From Gemmataceae bacterium (GTDB lineage Bacteria; Planctomycetota; Planctomycetia; Gemmatales; Gemmataceae): DNA of 39,778 nt. Position numbers and translations under genes: made by a program. Positions within the stretch are counted from its first letter, which is position 1. The number at the start of each line of letters is the position of its first letter. The notes below the pieces were generated by a model, which worked only from the letters and a program-made list of their open reading frames with translations, was not told where the DNA came from and made no database searches. The stretch lies in NCBI GenBank assembly GCA_019752375.1, contig JAIEMG010000029.1:1-39778 (forward strand), written 5' to 3'. This document shows, piece by piece, positions 1-8,123 of the stretch.

Positions 1-1
1 G

Positions 2-27
2 CCCCGGTTTTCACCTAAAAACCGGGG
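2..27 (-). terminator. Hairpin after the WaaG-like gene
   Basis: Perfect 10-bp inverted repeat (CCCCGGTTTT at 2-11, AAAACCGGGG at 18-27) with a 6-nt loop. It lies about 28 nt past the stop of the minus-strand glycosyltransferase. Any T-run would fall beyond the window edge, so termination is inferred from position and stem only. Confidence 0.5.
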
Positions 28-54
28 GGCCAACCCCCATCGGCTCGCCAGGCG

Positions 55-1224
55 TCACGCAGCGTGCTTGCGTAGCGCCGCTTCGGCGAAGATGGGAAGA
101 AGTTGCCGATAGTGGTCGTCGAAGGTCCAGCGGGCCGCGGTCTTGCGGGCGGCCTGGGCGCAAGCGGCGCGACGGGCGGGATTGAGTAGCTGGGCCATGC
201 ACCAGGCCAGTTGGGTGTGGTCGTGTGGATTGTCGATCACATAACCTTCGTGCGGCGGGTCGAGCAGCTCGCTGGCGCCGTTGAAGGCGCTGGTGATGAC
301 CGGCAAGCCGCAGGCCAGCGCTTCGAGCACGACCAGGGAGCATGGATCGTAGAAGGTGGGGTGTACCAGGAAATCGCTGGCGAAGTAGCAGTTTTGCATG
401 TCGCGGTTTGGGCCGATGAAGCAGACGCGGTCCGCGACGCCCAGCTGGCGGGCCAAACGTTCGTAGCCGCTGGTCTTTGGGTGGCCCGCGATCAAGAGGC
501 GGAAGCGCTCACGGCGGGCCAGGTGGTGGGCGGCGTACAGGAGCGGTTCCAGGCCCTTGAGCTGATAGTTCATCGCGACGAAGAGTGCCACCGCTTCGTC
601 CGGGGCGATGTTCCAGTGCTCGCGCCATTCGAGGCGGCGGCGCAAGCGGTCGGGTTCGATGAAGCGCTCGGGGTCGATCGCGCTGTGCAGGACGTGGACG
701 TCGTCGGGATCGACGTGGTAGTGCTTCCGGAAATGGCCGCGCACCATCTCGCTGTTGACGACGATCAACGGCTGTCGCGCCCCCAGGTACTGTCGGCGCT
801 CCAGCAGCGAGTACGACCAGTGGGCGACGTCGAGCTTCTTGAGGAGCCCCGCGGCGCCGCGGACCAGCGGGTTGCGGAACTTGCGCAGGTTATGTTCCGC
901 CGAGGCGACGTGCAGGCCGCCCTGGGGATAGAGCACGTCTTGGCCCCACGTTTTGTTAAATCCCAGCGAGACGAGGGTGGGAAACTCGAGAAGGGCAGCC
1001 TTGCAGCTGGCGGCGAAGCTCCACGGACGCCAGCAGCGCGGCCCGCGCGGCCGCGGCAGACGATGGTATTGCAGGCTTTCCGGTAGGGCCGTCTCGTCCC
1101 AGGCGCTGGCGAAGAGATGCACTTCGTGCCGATCCTGGACCAGGCGGCGTGCCAGGTCGGCGATGTAGGTCTCGCAACCGCCGCGAGCGGGCAAGACGCT
1201 TTCGTAACACAGTGCGATTTTCAT
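55..1224 (-). CDS. Family 4 glycosyltransferase, WaaG-like (LPS core)
   Basis: 389-residue GT4 (GT-B fold) glycosyltransferase, expected to add a sugar from a nucleotide-sugar donor to the LPS inner core on the cytoplasmic membrane face. Residues 1-20 (MKIALCYESV, then GG at 15-16) are the glycine-rich acceptor-domain start typical of WaaG/RfaG. The C-terminal donor domain carries FYDPCSLVVLEALACGLPV near 291-309, the conserved E-x7-E region that contacts the donor, followed by NGASE. The length fits the family. The ATG at 1224 has AGGAAG about 13 nt upstream. It is the last gene of the minus-strand lipid A/core cluster but is separated from the kinase genes by about 490 nt of repeat DNA, so it may have its own promoter. 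The acceptor and sugar cannot be read from sequence; other GT4 core transferases are possible. Confidence 0.85.
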   Translation of the reverse strand: MKIALCYESVLPARGGCETYIADLARRLVQDRHEVHLFASAWDETALPESLQYHRLPRPRGPRCWRPWSFAASCKAALLEFPTLVSLGFNKTWGQDVLYPQGGLHVASAEHNLRKFRNPLVRGAAGLLKKLDVAHWSYSLLERRQYLGARQPLIVVNSEMVRGHFRKHYHVDPDDVHVLHSAIDPERFIEPDRLRRRLEWREHWNIAPDEAVALFVAMNYQLKGLEPLLYAAHHLARRERFRLLIAGHPKTSGYERLARQLGVADRVCFIGPNRDMQNCYFASDFLVHPTFYDPCSLVVLEALACGLPVITSAFNGASELLDPPHEGYVIDNPHDHTQLAWCMAQLLNPARRAACAQAARKTAARWTFDDHYRQLLPIFAEAALRKHAA

Positions 1225-1281
1225 GGTTCAGGCCACTTCCTTGCGGACCCGCTCCGTGCCCGGCGCACGCCACCGATCCGG

Positions 1282-1310
1282 CTTATAGCAGAAGCCGCAG
1301 CGGCGCGGAA
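1282..1310 (-). promoter_or_regulatory. Possible promoter for the WaaG-like gene
   Basis: On the minus strand TATAAG (1287-1282) is preceded at 17 nt by a weak TTCCGC (1310-1305), about 58 nt upstream of the ATG. The -10 is good and the -35 poor. It would give the gene independent transcription across the repeat-rich gap. Confidence 0.3.
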
Positions 1311-1394
1311 GACGCACATCAGGCGGCCTTGACATGCAGTATGAGGGTTATTCAAGCTCGAATGTGGAGATGAGAGAAATGAGCGAGCAGGGAA

Positions 1395-1460
1395 AAGAGA
1401 AGGATTAAGAGGAAGAGTAGGAAGAGGAGTAAGAGAAAGAGCAGGATTAAGAGCAGGACC
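1395..1460 (+). repeat. Degenerate purine hexamer array (AAGAGN), 11 units
   Basis: Eleven consecutive 6-nt units in perfect register, mostly AAGAGN with variants AGGATT, AGGAAG, AGGAGT and AGGACC. A looser purine-rich tract extends left to about 1366. The array sits in the 487-nt gene-free stretch 1225-1711, which otherwise holds the palindrome at 1498 and the inverted array at 1621. No credible gene is seen there: the short open frames are by-products of the hexamer. Confidence 0.85.
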
Positions 1461-1497
1461 ACAAAGGATCCGCGCAAGAATCACTTGTGCAATTCCT

Positions 1498-1555
1498 GTA
1501 GGACGGATTTCCAATCCGTCCGGTTTTCTCTAGACGGATTGGAAATCCGTCCTAC
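1498..1555. repeat. Nested palindrome, 23-bp perfect stem
   Basis: The 23-nt arms 1498-1520 and 1533-1555 are perfect reverse complements around a 12-nt spacer. Each arm is itself palindromic (ACGGATT, 3 nt, AATCCGT), so the element can form one long hairpin or two small ones. It is centred between the two hexamer arrays. The nested form resembles REP-type elements; no transposase is nearby. Confidence 0.85.
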
Positions 1556-1620
1556 GTGCAGTCGTTCAACTTATTGTTACGCGGCTCCAAAGTCGAGCCG
1601 CCGAGCGGGGCGGAGTTTGT

Positions 1621-1692
1621 CCTACTCTTACTCTTTCTCTCGCTCTTAATCATCTTCCTTATCTTACTCTTCATCTTGCTCTTTCTCTTCCT
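1621..1692 (-). repeat. Inverted copy of the hexamer array, 12 units
   Basis: On the plus strand this is pyrimidine-rich, with 12 units in 6-nt register (CTTACT, CTTTCT, CTTAAT, CTTCAT, CTTGCT and similar). Its reverse complement reads AAGAGN/AAGATN like the array at 1395-1460. The two arrays therefore face each other around the palindrome. The in-frame plus-strand translation is a low-complexity Leu/Phe/Ile stretch and is not taken as a gene. Confidence 0.85.
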
Positions 1693-1711
1693 CCCCTCCG
1701 CATCATGGCAC

Positions 1712-2596
1712 TCAAGCGGCTCTCGGGTCGCGGACGAGCGGGGTTGCCGACGCGCGGCGCTTATCGTTGTGGCTCCGATACCGCCCCGCTTTGAGTAACA
1801 CGGCGCGACGCAGCCAGGACAGTGAGCGTTCGCCTCGGTAGGCGCGCCAGAAGCGAAGCCGGTCGCGGGCGGTCACGCCGGCGATCTGGGATGAGTAGAG
1901 GAGCTGTCCCAGGTCCTTAGTCTGCCAGAGCGGCCACGTCCAGGGATGGTGCCCGAGCCGATGCAGGTCGATCAGGTGGACTTTGCCTCTCCACTTGGGG
2001 ACGGAGGCGATATCGGTTTGCAGGATGTAGAAGTGGCACAGGTAGTGGTCTTTGTGGAAGCGACGGCGGTCGTGCAGTTGGCGGGAGATGCGCGCCATTT
2101 CCACCGCGAGCGTCGCCTTCCAGCGCCGAAACGTGTCGGCATCGAGCGATGCCTCGGCCACGGGAATCGCTTCATTCACCGGCACCATGCCGGCCAGTTC
2201 CTCGACGGCCAGCATGCTCTGCAAACTGCCCGACGGGCCGACGGTCTCGGATGCGGCGACAGCTTCGGGCACCGGCAAGCCCTCGCGGGCGGCCCAGTGG
2301 AGATGGTCCCATTCCTGAAATGCCGGCGACCAACTCCGTCCCGGCAGCAACAAGGCGAGCCAGCCGTGCCACCACGGCAAGCGGTAGTGCCGTTTGAGAT
2401 AGACGCCCAGCCGGCGGCCGCCCGCCTGGAGGATCCAGCGCCCCGTGCTGCGTCCCTGCTTGGCGTGGAAGCGATCGGTGACCGGCACCTCCATGATGCG
2501 CGCGGCCCAGTCCGCGCCGACGAACGACTCCCAGTCGGAGCGACAGCGCACCCGGCGCATGCCGTGTCGAAGCCTGGCCCACAGGGACGCGATCAT
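1712..2596 (-). CDS. LPS kinase family protein (Kdo/WaaP-like), single domain
   Basis: 294 residues with a small protein-kinase-like fold of the Kdo/WaaP lipopolysaccharide kinase family, expected to phosphorylate LPS core sugars with ATP. Visible motifs: a beta-3 type lysine in GVYLKRHYR (K68), a likely helix-C glutamate in FQEW (about 95), the catalytic loop RFHKDHYLCHFY (D183), and the metal-binding Asp in HLIDLHRL (D210). All key positions look intact. Its ATG overlaps the stop of the tandem-kinase gene upstream in an ATGA (2593-2596), so the two are probably translationally coupled. The substrate could be heptose or Kdo; neighbouring hldE and waaF favour heptose, which is inference. Confidence 0.85.
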   Translation of the reverse strand: MIASLWARLRHGMRRVRCRSDWESFVGADWAARIMEVPVTDRFHAKQGRSTGRWILQAGGRRLGVYLKRHYRLPWWHGWLALLLPGRSWSPAFQEWDHLHWAAREGLPVPEAVAASETVGPSGSLQSMLAVEELAGMVPVNEAIPVAEASLDADTFRRWKATLAVEMARISRQLHDRRRFHKDHYLCHFYILQTDIASVPKWRGKVHLIDLHRLGHHPWTWPLWQTKDLGQLLYSSQIAGVTARDRLRFWRAYRGERSLSWLRRAVLLKAGRYRSHNDKRRASATPLVRDPRAA

Positions 2597-4260
2597 CCGA
2601 CGGCCCTCCGCAGGGCGATCGGTGTAGCGCTTTCAACGCTGGTCGGAGGGAAGAGCCAGGCGCGCAGGCGTTGTATCAGCGTCGGCTTGCGCAACACCAG
2701 GTAGCCAAATCGCCGGGCCGGTGCGGTCAGGCGCGGCTGGCCGATATAGGCGAGGACGAAGCGCAATGCATCGGTCCGGCTCAGGTCCGGCATGGAACTG
2801 AGGAGCATGGGCAGGTTGCCCTGAATCCCCGAACGATAGCGGTACTTCTCGATATCCTCGGCACTGCCGACGACTATGGACGCGGGAGCGCCTCGCCCGG
2901 ATTGAACGACGAGCGGGCAATGGGCGTCAGGGGTGAACTGAACACCCGCGGCGTGCATGCGGCGGACCACGGCTGCCGTTTCGCGCAGCAGGTTGCGTCG
3001 TCGTTTCAGCTCCGCGCTCCAGAGCGAACGGCCTACCGGCATCGCGATGGCCTCCGCCAACGTGGTGGAGCCGTCCGGACTTTCGGTGAGCAGGAACGAT
3101 TCACTTCGAGAGGGCGGAAAGTGTCGCTGACCGAATGCCAGCAACCGGGGCGCGCCGACGCCGTAGCGTTCCAGGCGGAACAGCAGGCCGGCTTGTTCGA
3201 CAGCGCGGGTCGCCAGCCGTCGGCCGCAGAGCCACGTACAAACCCAGGCCAACGGCCAGTCGGTGCGGCGGCGGACCAGCGTGGCCCGCGAGACGCCGGG
3301 CACCGAGACGGTCGTTCGCGTCACCTTGCTGATGGAGCCAGGATGTCCCGCCGGAGCGGCCAGCCAGGCGGGCACCGTATCTCCCCAGACGGCATGCATC
3401 CGTGGGGTGATGCAGAGCGCTTCGCCGTCGAGCCAGATGAGTTGTTGCGTGTCATGCGAGCGCGTTTCGCGCAGTTCACGGATGTGCCGGTGCCGATCAA
3501 GCCGTTGCGCATGCTTGCGGATGTGACGCACGGCTTCGGTCCAGAAGGCATGCGGCGCTCGCATGGGAAGGGTGGCCTTCAAGTAGGCGTGCAGGCACGC
3601 AAGTCGATCGCGCGGTGTGACCAGGTCGTCGGCCAGCGTCGCGTGCAGGGCGGCCAAGTCGCGCCAGCGCGCCGGCCAGTCGAGATGGCAGCGCTGCCGG
3701 GACCGCTGCCAGTCGAGCATGTGAACGTCGTTGTTCTCCGCACCGACCAGCAAGTGCTTGGAATAGAGGTCGGGATGATCGAATCCCATTTCATGCATCT
3801 GAGCCAGGGCTTCGCCGACGACGCGTGCCAGCTGGCGGCGGCCTTGCGGCGAACGTCCCGCATGGGAACGGAGATGGTCGCGCAGTTCGCGCGCATCAGG
3901 CACCGCACGGACGAGGACGAACGCGCGGCCCTGGCCGTCTTCGCCCGCCGCAATCCAGTCGGGACAGTTCACGCCGGCCGTCCGGAGCGATTGGAGCAGT
4001 CTTCCTTCCCGGCGCGAGTGCGACACCAGGCCGAAGCCGGCCAGCGCGTTCGTCAACCGCGCACGCCAACGAATGCGATGCTCGCGTTTGAGATAAGCAG
4101 TCAGTGTCTCGTCGCCATGGCCGAGCTGCACGCGGGCGACGTGGCGATCGGGATGGCCGCAGACGATCACACCCGGCAAAGCGAGGAATCGAGCCGCCGT
4201 CGCCAGCGACTGCTGATCGAGAAGCTCGCGGTAGCGGGGGTTGATCTGCAGGAACGCCAT
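2593..4260 (-). CDS. Tandem LPS-kinase-like protein; second domain lacks catalytic residues
   Basis: About 555 residues from the ATG at 4260, which has AGAAGGA 6 nt upstream; a GTG at 4293 directly after the waaF stop would add 11 residues. Numbering here is from the GTG. Domain 1 (about 45-260) is a complete Kdo/WaaP-type kinase: lysine in YLKREH (69), catalytic GFDHPDLYSKHLL (D175), metal-binding HMLDWQ (D194). Domain 2 (about 330-500) keeps the layout (AGLLFRLERYGVGAPRLLAF, then HAAGVQF) but has TPDAHCP in place of the catalytic loop and VVGSAED in place of the metal-binding Asp motif, so it looks like a pseudokinase. It lies directly downstream of waaF and overlaps the next kinase by 4 nt. 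Likely role: phosphorylation of LPS core, with domain 2 as a regulatory or substrate-binding part. Confidence 0.75.
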   Translation of the reverse strand: MAFLQINPRYRELLDQQSLATAARFLALPGVIVCGHPDRHVARVQLGHGDETLTAYLKREHRIRWRARLTNALAGFGLVSHSRREGRLLQSLRTAGVNCPDWIAAGEDGQGRAFVLVRAVPDARELRDHLRSHAGRSPQGRRQLARVVGEALAQMHEMGFDHPDLYSKHLLVGAENNDVHMLDWQRSRQRCHLDWPARWRDLAALHATLADDLVTPRDRLACLHAYLKATLPMRAPHAFWTEAVRHIRKHAQRLDRHRHIRELRETRSHDTQQLIWLDGEALCITPRMHAVWGDTVPAWLAAPAGHPGSISKVTRTTVSVPGVSRATLVRRRTDWPLAWVCTWLCGRRLATRAVEQAGLLFRLERYGVGAPRLLAFGQRHFPPSRSESFLLTESPDGSTTLAEAIAMPVGRSLWSAELKRRRNLLRETAAVVRRMHAAGVQFTPDAHCPLVVQSGRGAPASIVVGSAEDIEKYRYRSGIQGNLPMLLSSMPDLSRTDALRFVLAYIGQPRLTAPARRFGYLVLRKPTLIQRLRAWLFPPTSVESATPIALRRAVG

Positions 4261-4293
4261 CCGTGGTCCTTCTCTCTTCGTTTTCGGACCCAC

Positions 4294-5340
4294 TCAGGCC
4301 GAGCGACGGATCGCTGGTGTCAGCAAGTCGACTGCGGCCGCGTAGACTTCTCCGGCCGTGAGCGTCTTCATGCAGCGGTGATCGAGCGGGCAAACGCGCC
4401 GCTGGCACGGACCGCACGGCACCGGCTTCTGCATGTGGACCGCCCGGCGATAGTACGTCTCGGTCCAGGCAATGTGCGTGGGCCCGAAAAGCGTGACCAC
4501 GGGGCGATCGAACGCGGCCGCGAAGTGGCGCGGGCCGCTGTCGGTCGTAATGAGCAAGTCGGCGCGACGCACACAGGCTTTGGTCAGGCCCAGGGACAGC
4601 GGTGTATTTGCCAGCGAGTGTACTCCAGGCCGGCGCGCCTGGGTTGCGATCTGCCGGGCCAGTTCGCGCTCGCTAGGACCGCACAGCACCAGGACGCCAC
4701 TACCGCGCCGGTCGATCAGGTCCTGAGCCAGCCGGACGAAATGCTCGACGGGCCAGTGCTTGGCCGCGCCGAACGCCGCACCAGGGTTCAGACAGACCAC
4801 CTCGGAATGTCGGTCGAGGCCGGCGTCTTCCCAGACGCGATCGGCTGCTGCTTCATCGCGGTTCGTCGTCGCCAGCGCCATGCGATGGCCGGGCGGCGGG
4901 CAGTCGAGCGGTTCGACCAGCTCGTTGTAGGCATCGATCACGGGGCTCGGAATCAAACGGCCCCAGCGGCCGCGGATCGGCGGCAGGGCATCGGTGAGAA
5001 GCAGGCTGCGCGCATAGCGGGCATAGCCGATGCGCCGCTTGCAACGGCCCAGGCAGGCAACCAGCGCGGAGCGGAAGGAGTTGGGGAACAGGACCGCGAC
5101 GTCGATGCCCTCGCGACGCAGTTTTGCCGCGGCGCCGGGCCAGCGGTTCTCGCGGGCGCCGCTCGAATCGAGGAACACCAGGCTGTCGAACCAGGGCAGG
5201 CCTTCAACGACGCCGGCGACGTAAGGCTTCATGACGCCGACAATGTGCGCGCCGACGAAGTGCTCGCGCAGCGCGCGCACGGCCGGCGTGGCCATGACCA
5301 CGTCGCCGATCCAGTTCGGGAGGAAGACTGCGATTTTCAT
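4294..5340 (-). CDS. waaF: ADP-heptose:LPS heptosyltransferase (GT9)
   Basis: 348 residues, the normal length for GT9 heptosyltransferases, which move L-glycero-D-manno-heptose from ADP-heptose to the LPS inner core in the cytoplasm. The N-terminus MKIAVFLPNWIGDVVMATP is the classic acceptor-site start of WaaF/WaaC (Asp13). The C-terminal half has LNPGAAFGAAKHWP, the NPGA-type donor motif, and ITTDSGPRHFAAAF...VTLFGPTH, the conserved D-S-G-P-x-H segment binding ADP-heptose. It sits between hldE, which makes the activated heptose, and the kinase genes, which supports the assignment. The symbol waaF rather than waaC rests on the PNWIGDVVM start and is less certain than the family. Start ATG is 23 nt after the hldE stop. 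Confidence 0.88.
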   Translation of the reverse strand: MKIAVFLPNWIGDVVMATPAVRALREHFVGAHIVGVMKPYVAGVVEGLPWFDSLVFLDSSGARENRWPGAAAKLRREGIDVAVLFPNSFRSALVACLGRCKRRIGYARYARSLLLTDALPPIRGRWGRLIPSPVIDAYNELVEPLDCPPPGHRMALATTNRDEAAADRVWEDAGLDRHSEVVCLNPGAAFGAAKHWPVEHFVRLAQDLIDRRGSGVLVLCGPSERELARQIATQARRPGVHSLANTPLSLGLTKACVRRADLLITTDSGPRHFAAAFDRPVVTLFGPTHIAWTETYYRRAVHMQKPVPCGPCQRRVCPLDHRCMKTLTAGEVYAAAVDLLTPAIRRSA

Positions 5341-5363
5341 GTGCTACGCCGCAAGCGGCAGAA

Positions 5364-6839
5364 TCAGGCTGCGTTCAGCTTCTGGAGAACGCTTGTCGTC
5401 GAGTAACCGTCGCGGAACGGCGCGAGATGGACCCGTCCGCCGTACGACTCCACAAAATCGGCGCCGACCACCTCGTGCCGTTGGTAGTCCGCGCCCTTGA
5501 CCAGCACGTCGGGCCGCAGCTCGCGAATCAGCTCCAGCGGCGTCATCTCGTCGAAGACGCTGATGTAGTCGACCGCATGCATGCCCGCCAGCACCTCGGC
5601 ACGGGCCGACTCCGCGTTGATCGGCCGGTCGGCGCCCTTGAGCGTGCGCACGCTGCTGTCGCTGTTCAGGCCGACGACGAGCAAGTCCGCCTGGGCGCGG
5701 GCTTCGTTGAGATATTGGACATGCCCCGCATGCAGCACGTCGAAGCAGCCGTTGGTGAAGGCGACGCGCTGACCGAGGGCACGCCGGCTGTCGAGCTCGT
5801 TGCGAAGCATCTCGCGCGACAGCACCTTCTGATTGCAATTGGGACCGATGCGAAGCAGGTCGCGCAGGATCTCGTCGCGCGTCACGGTGGCGACACCGAT
5901 CTTCTCGACTTCCAGGCCGCCGGCGACGTTCGCCAGGCGAATGGCGGCGTCGTAGTCGGCGCCGGTTGCCAGGGCGAGGCCGAGCATGCTCAGCACCATG
6001 TCGCCGGCGCCGGTGATGTCGTAGACCTGCCGGGGCCGCGTGGGGAAGAGCTGGCGCCGGCCGTCGCGGTGGGCCAGGGCCATGCCGTCCTTATCAAGCG
6101 TCACGACCGACGCTTCCAGGTCGAGCCGTTCGCGCAGTTCCTCGGCCGCGACCTGGGCCTCTTCGGTATTGCGCAGCACGCGGCCCAGCGCCAGGCCGGC
6201 TTCCAGGCGGTTGGGCGTTATGGCGGAGCAGCCGTGATACTTGCGGTAGTCATTGCCGCGGATCGGATCGGCCAGCGTCCGCCGGCCACAGGCGCGAGCG
6301 CCGGCAATCGTGGCTGCCAGGAGCCTGGGCGTGCAGACGCCCTTGTCATAATCGCTGATGAGCACCAGATCGACACGCCGAAGCTGGTTCGCGATGACCT
6401 TGGCCAGCTCGGCCTCGACCTCTGCCGTCACCGGCTCGCGCACCTCGTAATCGACACGGATCATCTGTTGCGGATGGCGATGCTGGGCTCGGCCGATGTA
6501 GCGTTCCTTCACCGTGGTCGGCCGGTCCGCGCAGGGAACGACGCCCTCGTGGTCGATGCCCAACTCGTTCAGCATTTGCCGGACGCGAATGCCGTCGGCA
6601 TCCTGGCCGATGACGCCGGCCAGTGCCACACGGGCGCCCAGGGCACGCAGCATCGTCGCCACACTGCTGGCGCCGCCGAGGCGCTCTTCGCGCTTGTCGG
6701 CATGCAGCAGGATGACAGGGGCTTCCTGGCTGATGCGCTCCGCGTCGCCCCAGACGTAGCGGTCGAGGATCAAATCGCCCACCACCAGCACGCGCGGCTG
6801 GCCCAGGCGCTGTACCAGATCGATCAGGTCAGCCGACAT
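5364..6839 (-). CDS. hldE: Bifunctional heptose-7-phosphate kinase / heptose-1-phosphate adenylyltransferase
   Basis: About 491 residues, two fused domains as in E. coli HldE (RfaE). The N-terminal PfkB-family kinase phosphorylates heptose-7-phosphate at C1: it shows VLVVGDLILDRYVWGD near the start, GGASSVATMLRALG, and the anion-hole/catalytic DITGAGDM motif. The C-terminal nucleotidyltransferase makes ADP-heptose: FTNGCFDVLHAGHVQYL includes the HxGH signature, followed by VVGLNSDSSV. The ATG at 6839 has AAGGAG 11 nt upstream; a TTG at 6890 in the same frame would add 17 poorly convincing residues. It feeds waaF directly downstream. Genes for the remaining heptose steps (gmhA, gmhB, hldD) are not in this window. 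Confidence 0.93.
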   Translation of the reverse strand: MSADLIDLVQRLGQPRVLVVGDLILDRYVWGDAERISQEAPVILLHADKREERLGGASSVATMLRALGARVALAGVIGQDADGIRVRQMLNELGIDHEGVVPCADRPTTVKERYIGRAQHRHPQQMIRVDYEVREPVTAEVEAELAKVIANQLRRVDLVLISDYDKGVCTPRLLAATIAGARACGRRTLADPIRGNDYRKYHGCSAITPNRLEAGLALGRVLRNTEEAQVAAEELRERLDLEASVVTLDKDGMALAHRDGRRQLFPTRPRQVYDITGAGDMVLSMLGLALATGADYDAAIRLANVAGGLEVEKIGVATVTRDEILRDLLRIGPNCNQKVLSREMLRNELDSRRALGQRVAFTNGCFDVLHAGHVQYLNEARAQADLLVVGLNSDSSVRTLKGADRPINAESARAEVLAGMHAVDYISVFDEMTPLELIRELRPDVLVKGADYQRHEVVGADFVESYGGRVHLAPFRDGYSTTSVLQKLNAA

Positions 6840-6895
6840 TGGCGGTTCGTCTCCTTGGCGTGGAATATTCCTCAGATGGCTAACCCGCAATTCTC

Positions 6896-7028
6896 ACCAC
6901 GGATTGCACGGATAACACGGATCGATCAATCAACAAAGAAGTTGCGTTCCTAAAGTTGGCGATCCCGATCGAACCAGTTATTCTCGTGCCGATTGCATTT
7001 CATCCGTGTTATCCGTGCAATCGGTGGT
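6896..7028. repeat. Inverted repeat, 27-nt arms, inside the LPS cluster
   Basis: Arms 6896-6922 and 7002-7028 are reverse complements with one mismatch and are built from the phrase ATCCGTGTTATCCGTGCAAT. The 79-nt spacer is AT-richer than its surroundings. It fills the hldE/upstream-gene gap (6840-7086) and could form a hairpin in the transcript, affecting read-through from lpxK into hldE. No gene is seen in the gap. Confidence 0.75.
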
Positions 7029-7086
7029 TGCTTTTGTTTTGTGAGATATGCAGGCTAATCCCCTCTGCTCGCCGACGCAGTGGCTT

Positions 7087-8055
7087 TCAGGCAGCTTTGG
7101 TTTGTTCCGCGACAGGGTTGCCGACGACGGACGGCAGGCCCTGCGCCACGGCCGCGTGCAGCAGAGGCAGCAGGATCTCGTGGTGGCCGATCAACTCGAT
7201 GCCTTCCGCGCTGGGGCGATCCAGCACGTTGACGCGATTGCGATATTGCGACTGCTTGTCGAGTGTCACGCTAACCAGGCCGTCAAGCATGTGCCCGAAG
7301 TTGTGGACCACGCTGACAGCCTTCAGGAAGACTTCGGGCAGCACGACAGCACTGCCGAGGTTGAGCCAGACGCCGTGCTGCATGGTCGAAACGACACTGC
7401 ACAGCCGGCGGAAGTCGATCATCGACGCTTCGCCCAGGGCGGCGCCGGAGACGTGCGGATGCATGTGAACGATGTCGGTGCCCAGCGCCACGTGAATGGT
7501 GCAGGGAATGCCGGCGCGGTGGGCTGCCAGGACCAGGCTTTGATCGGGATGCGGACAGCCGATGGCATCGAGATGCTTGCCGAGGGCCGCACCGAGGCCG
7601 GTTTCGTGCTCCGCACCGGTCCGCGAAGCGAGCGCGAACGCGTCGGCGGTCTCGCGGGCCATGCCGAACTTGCCGGATGCCAGCGTGGAGGACACGTCCT
7701 CGCTCGTCTTGCCAGCGAAGGCGAGCTCGAAATCGTGGATCGCAGCAGCGCCGTTGAGGACCACGGCATTCACCAGGCCGCGTTTCACCCAGTCGATGAG
7801 ATAAGGCCCGCAGCCGGTCTTGATGACGTGTCCGCCCAGGGCTGCGACGACGGTGCGGCCATCGCGCTTGGCCCGGCACAGGTGATCGCGCACCTTGCGC
7901 AGATCGTTGGCGGCCAGGCAGCGCGGCAAGGCATCGAGCCAGGAGCCAATCGAGGTGTCCGCCGGCACGACCTGGCCGACGTCGTCGACGAAGACTTTGC
8001 TGGGGCGGGAAGCGAGATCGTAGGTCTTGAGTCCGTGCAGGTCGAACGGCTTCAT
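7087..8055 (-). CDS. Conserved protein, deoxyhypusine-synthase-like, role unknown
   Basis: 322 residues from the ATG at 8055 (a GTG at 8073 would add six). The core resembles deoxyhypusine synthase folds: a glycine-rich turn VAALGGHVIKTGCGPYLIDWVKRG, then VNAVVLNGAAAIHDFELAFAG, at the place where deoxyhypusine synthases have their TAGGIEED segment. Bacteria do not make eIF5A hypusine, so the family name describes fold only. A further conserved-looking block is CTIHVALGTDIVHMHPHVSG with several histidines. The gene lies between lpxK and hldE in the LPS cluster, so a part in nucleotide-sugar or core biosynthesis is plausible but not shown. No signal peptide or membrane segment is visible. Fold similarity is judged by eye and is tentative. 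Confidence 0.6.
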   Translation of the reverse strand: MKPFDLHGLKTYDLASRPSKVFVDDVGQVVPADTSIGSWLDALPRCLAANDLRKVRDHLCRAKRDGRTVVAALGGHVIKTGCGPYLIDWVKRGLVNAVVLNGAAAIHDFELAFAGKTSEDVSSTLASGKFGMARETADAFALASRTGAEHETGLGAALGKHLDAIGCPHPDQSLVLAAHRAGIPCTIHVALGTDIVHMHPHVSGAALGEASMIDFRRLCSVVSTMQHGVWLNLGSAVVLPEVFLKAVSVVHNFGHMLDGLVSVTLDKQSQYRNRVNVLDRPSAEGIELIGHHEILLPLLHAAVAQGLPSVVGNPVAEQTKAA

Positions 8056-8123
8056 GTTGCTATCGGCAAGCACGGTCCCTCGACCGCTCTCGCCGCTCCT
8101 CCTTGAGCTGACGACGCCCAGCC

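Noticed and set aside
1395..1692. CRISPR-like array
   Set aside because: Units are 6 nt with no spacers; two inverted microsatellite-like arrays instead.
2671..5406. A 911-codon open frame on the plus strand opposite the LPS genes
   Set aside because: It is antisense to three recognisable genes, has no ribosome site or family, and reflects high GC at third positions.
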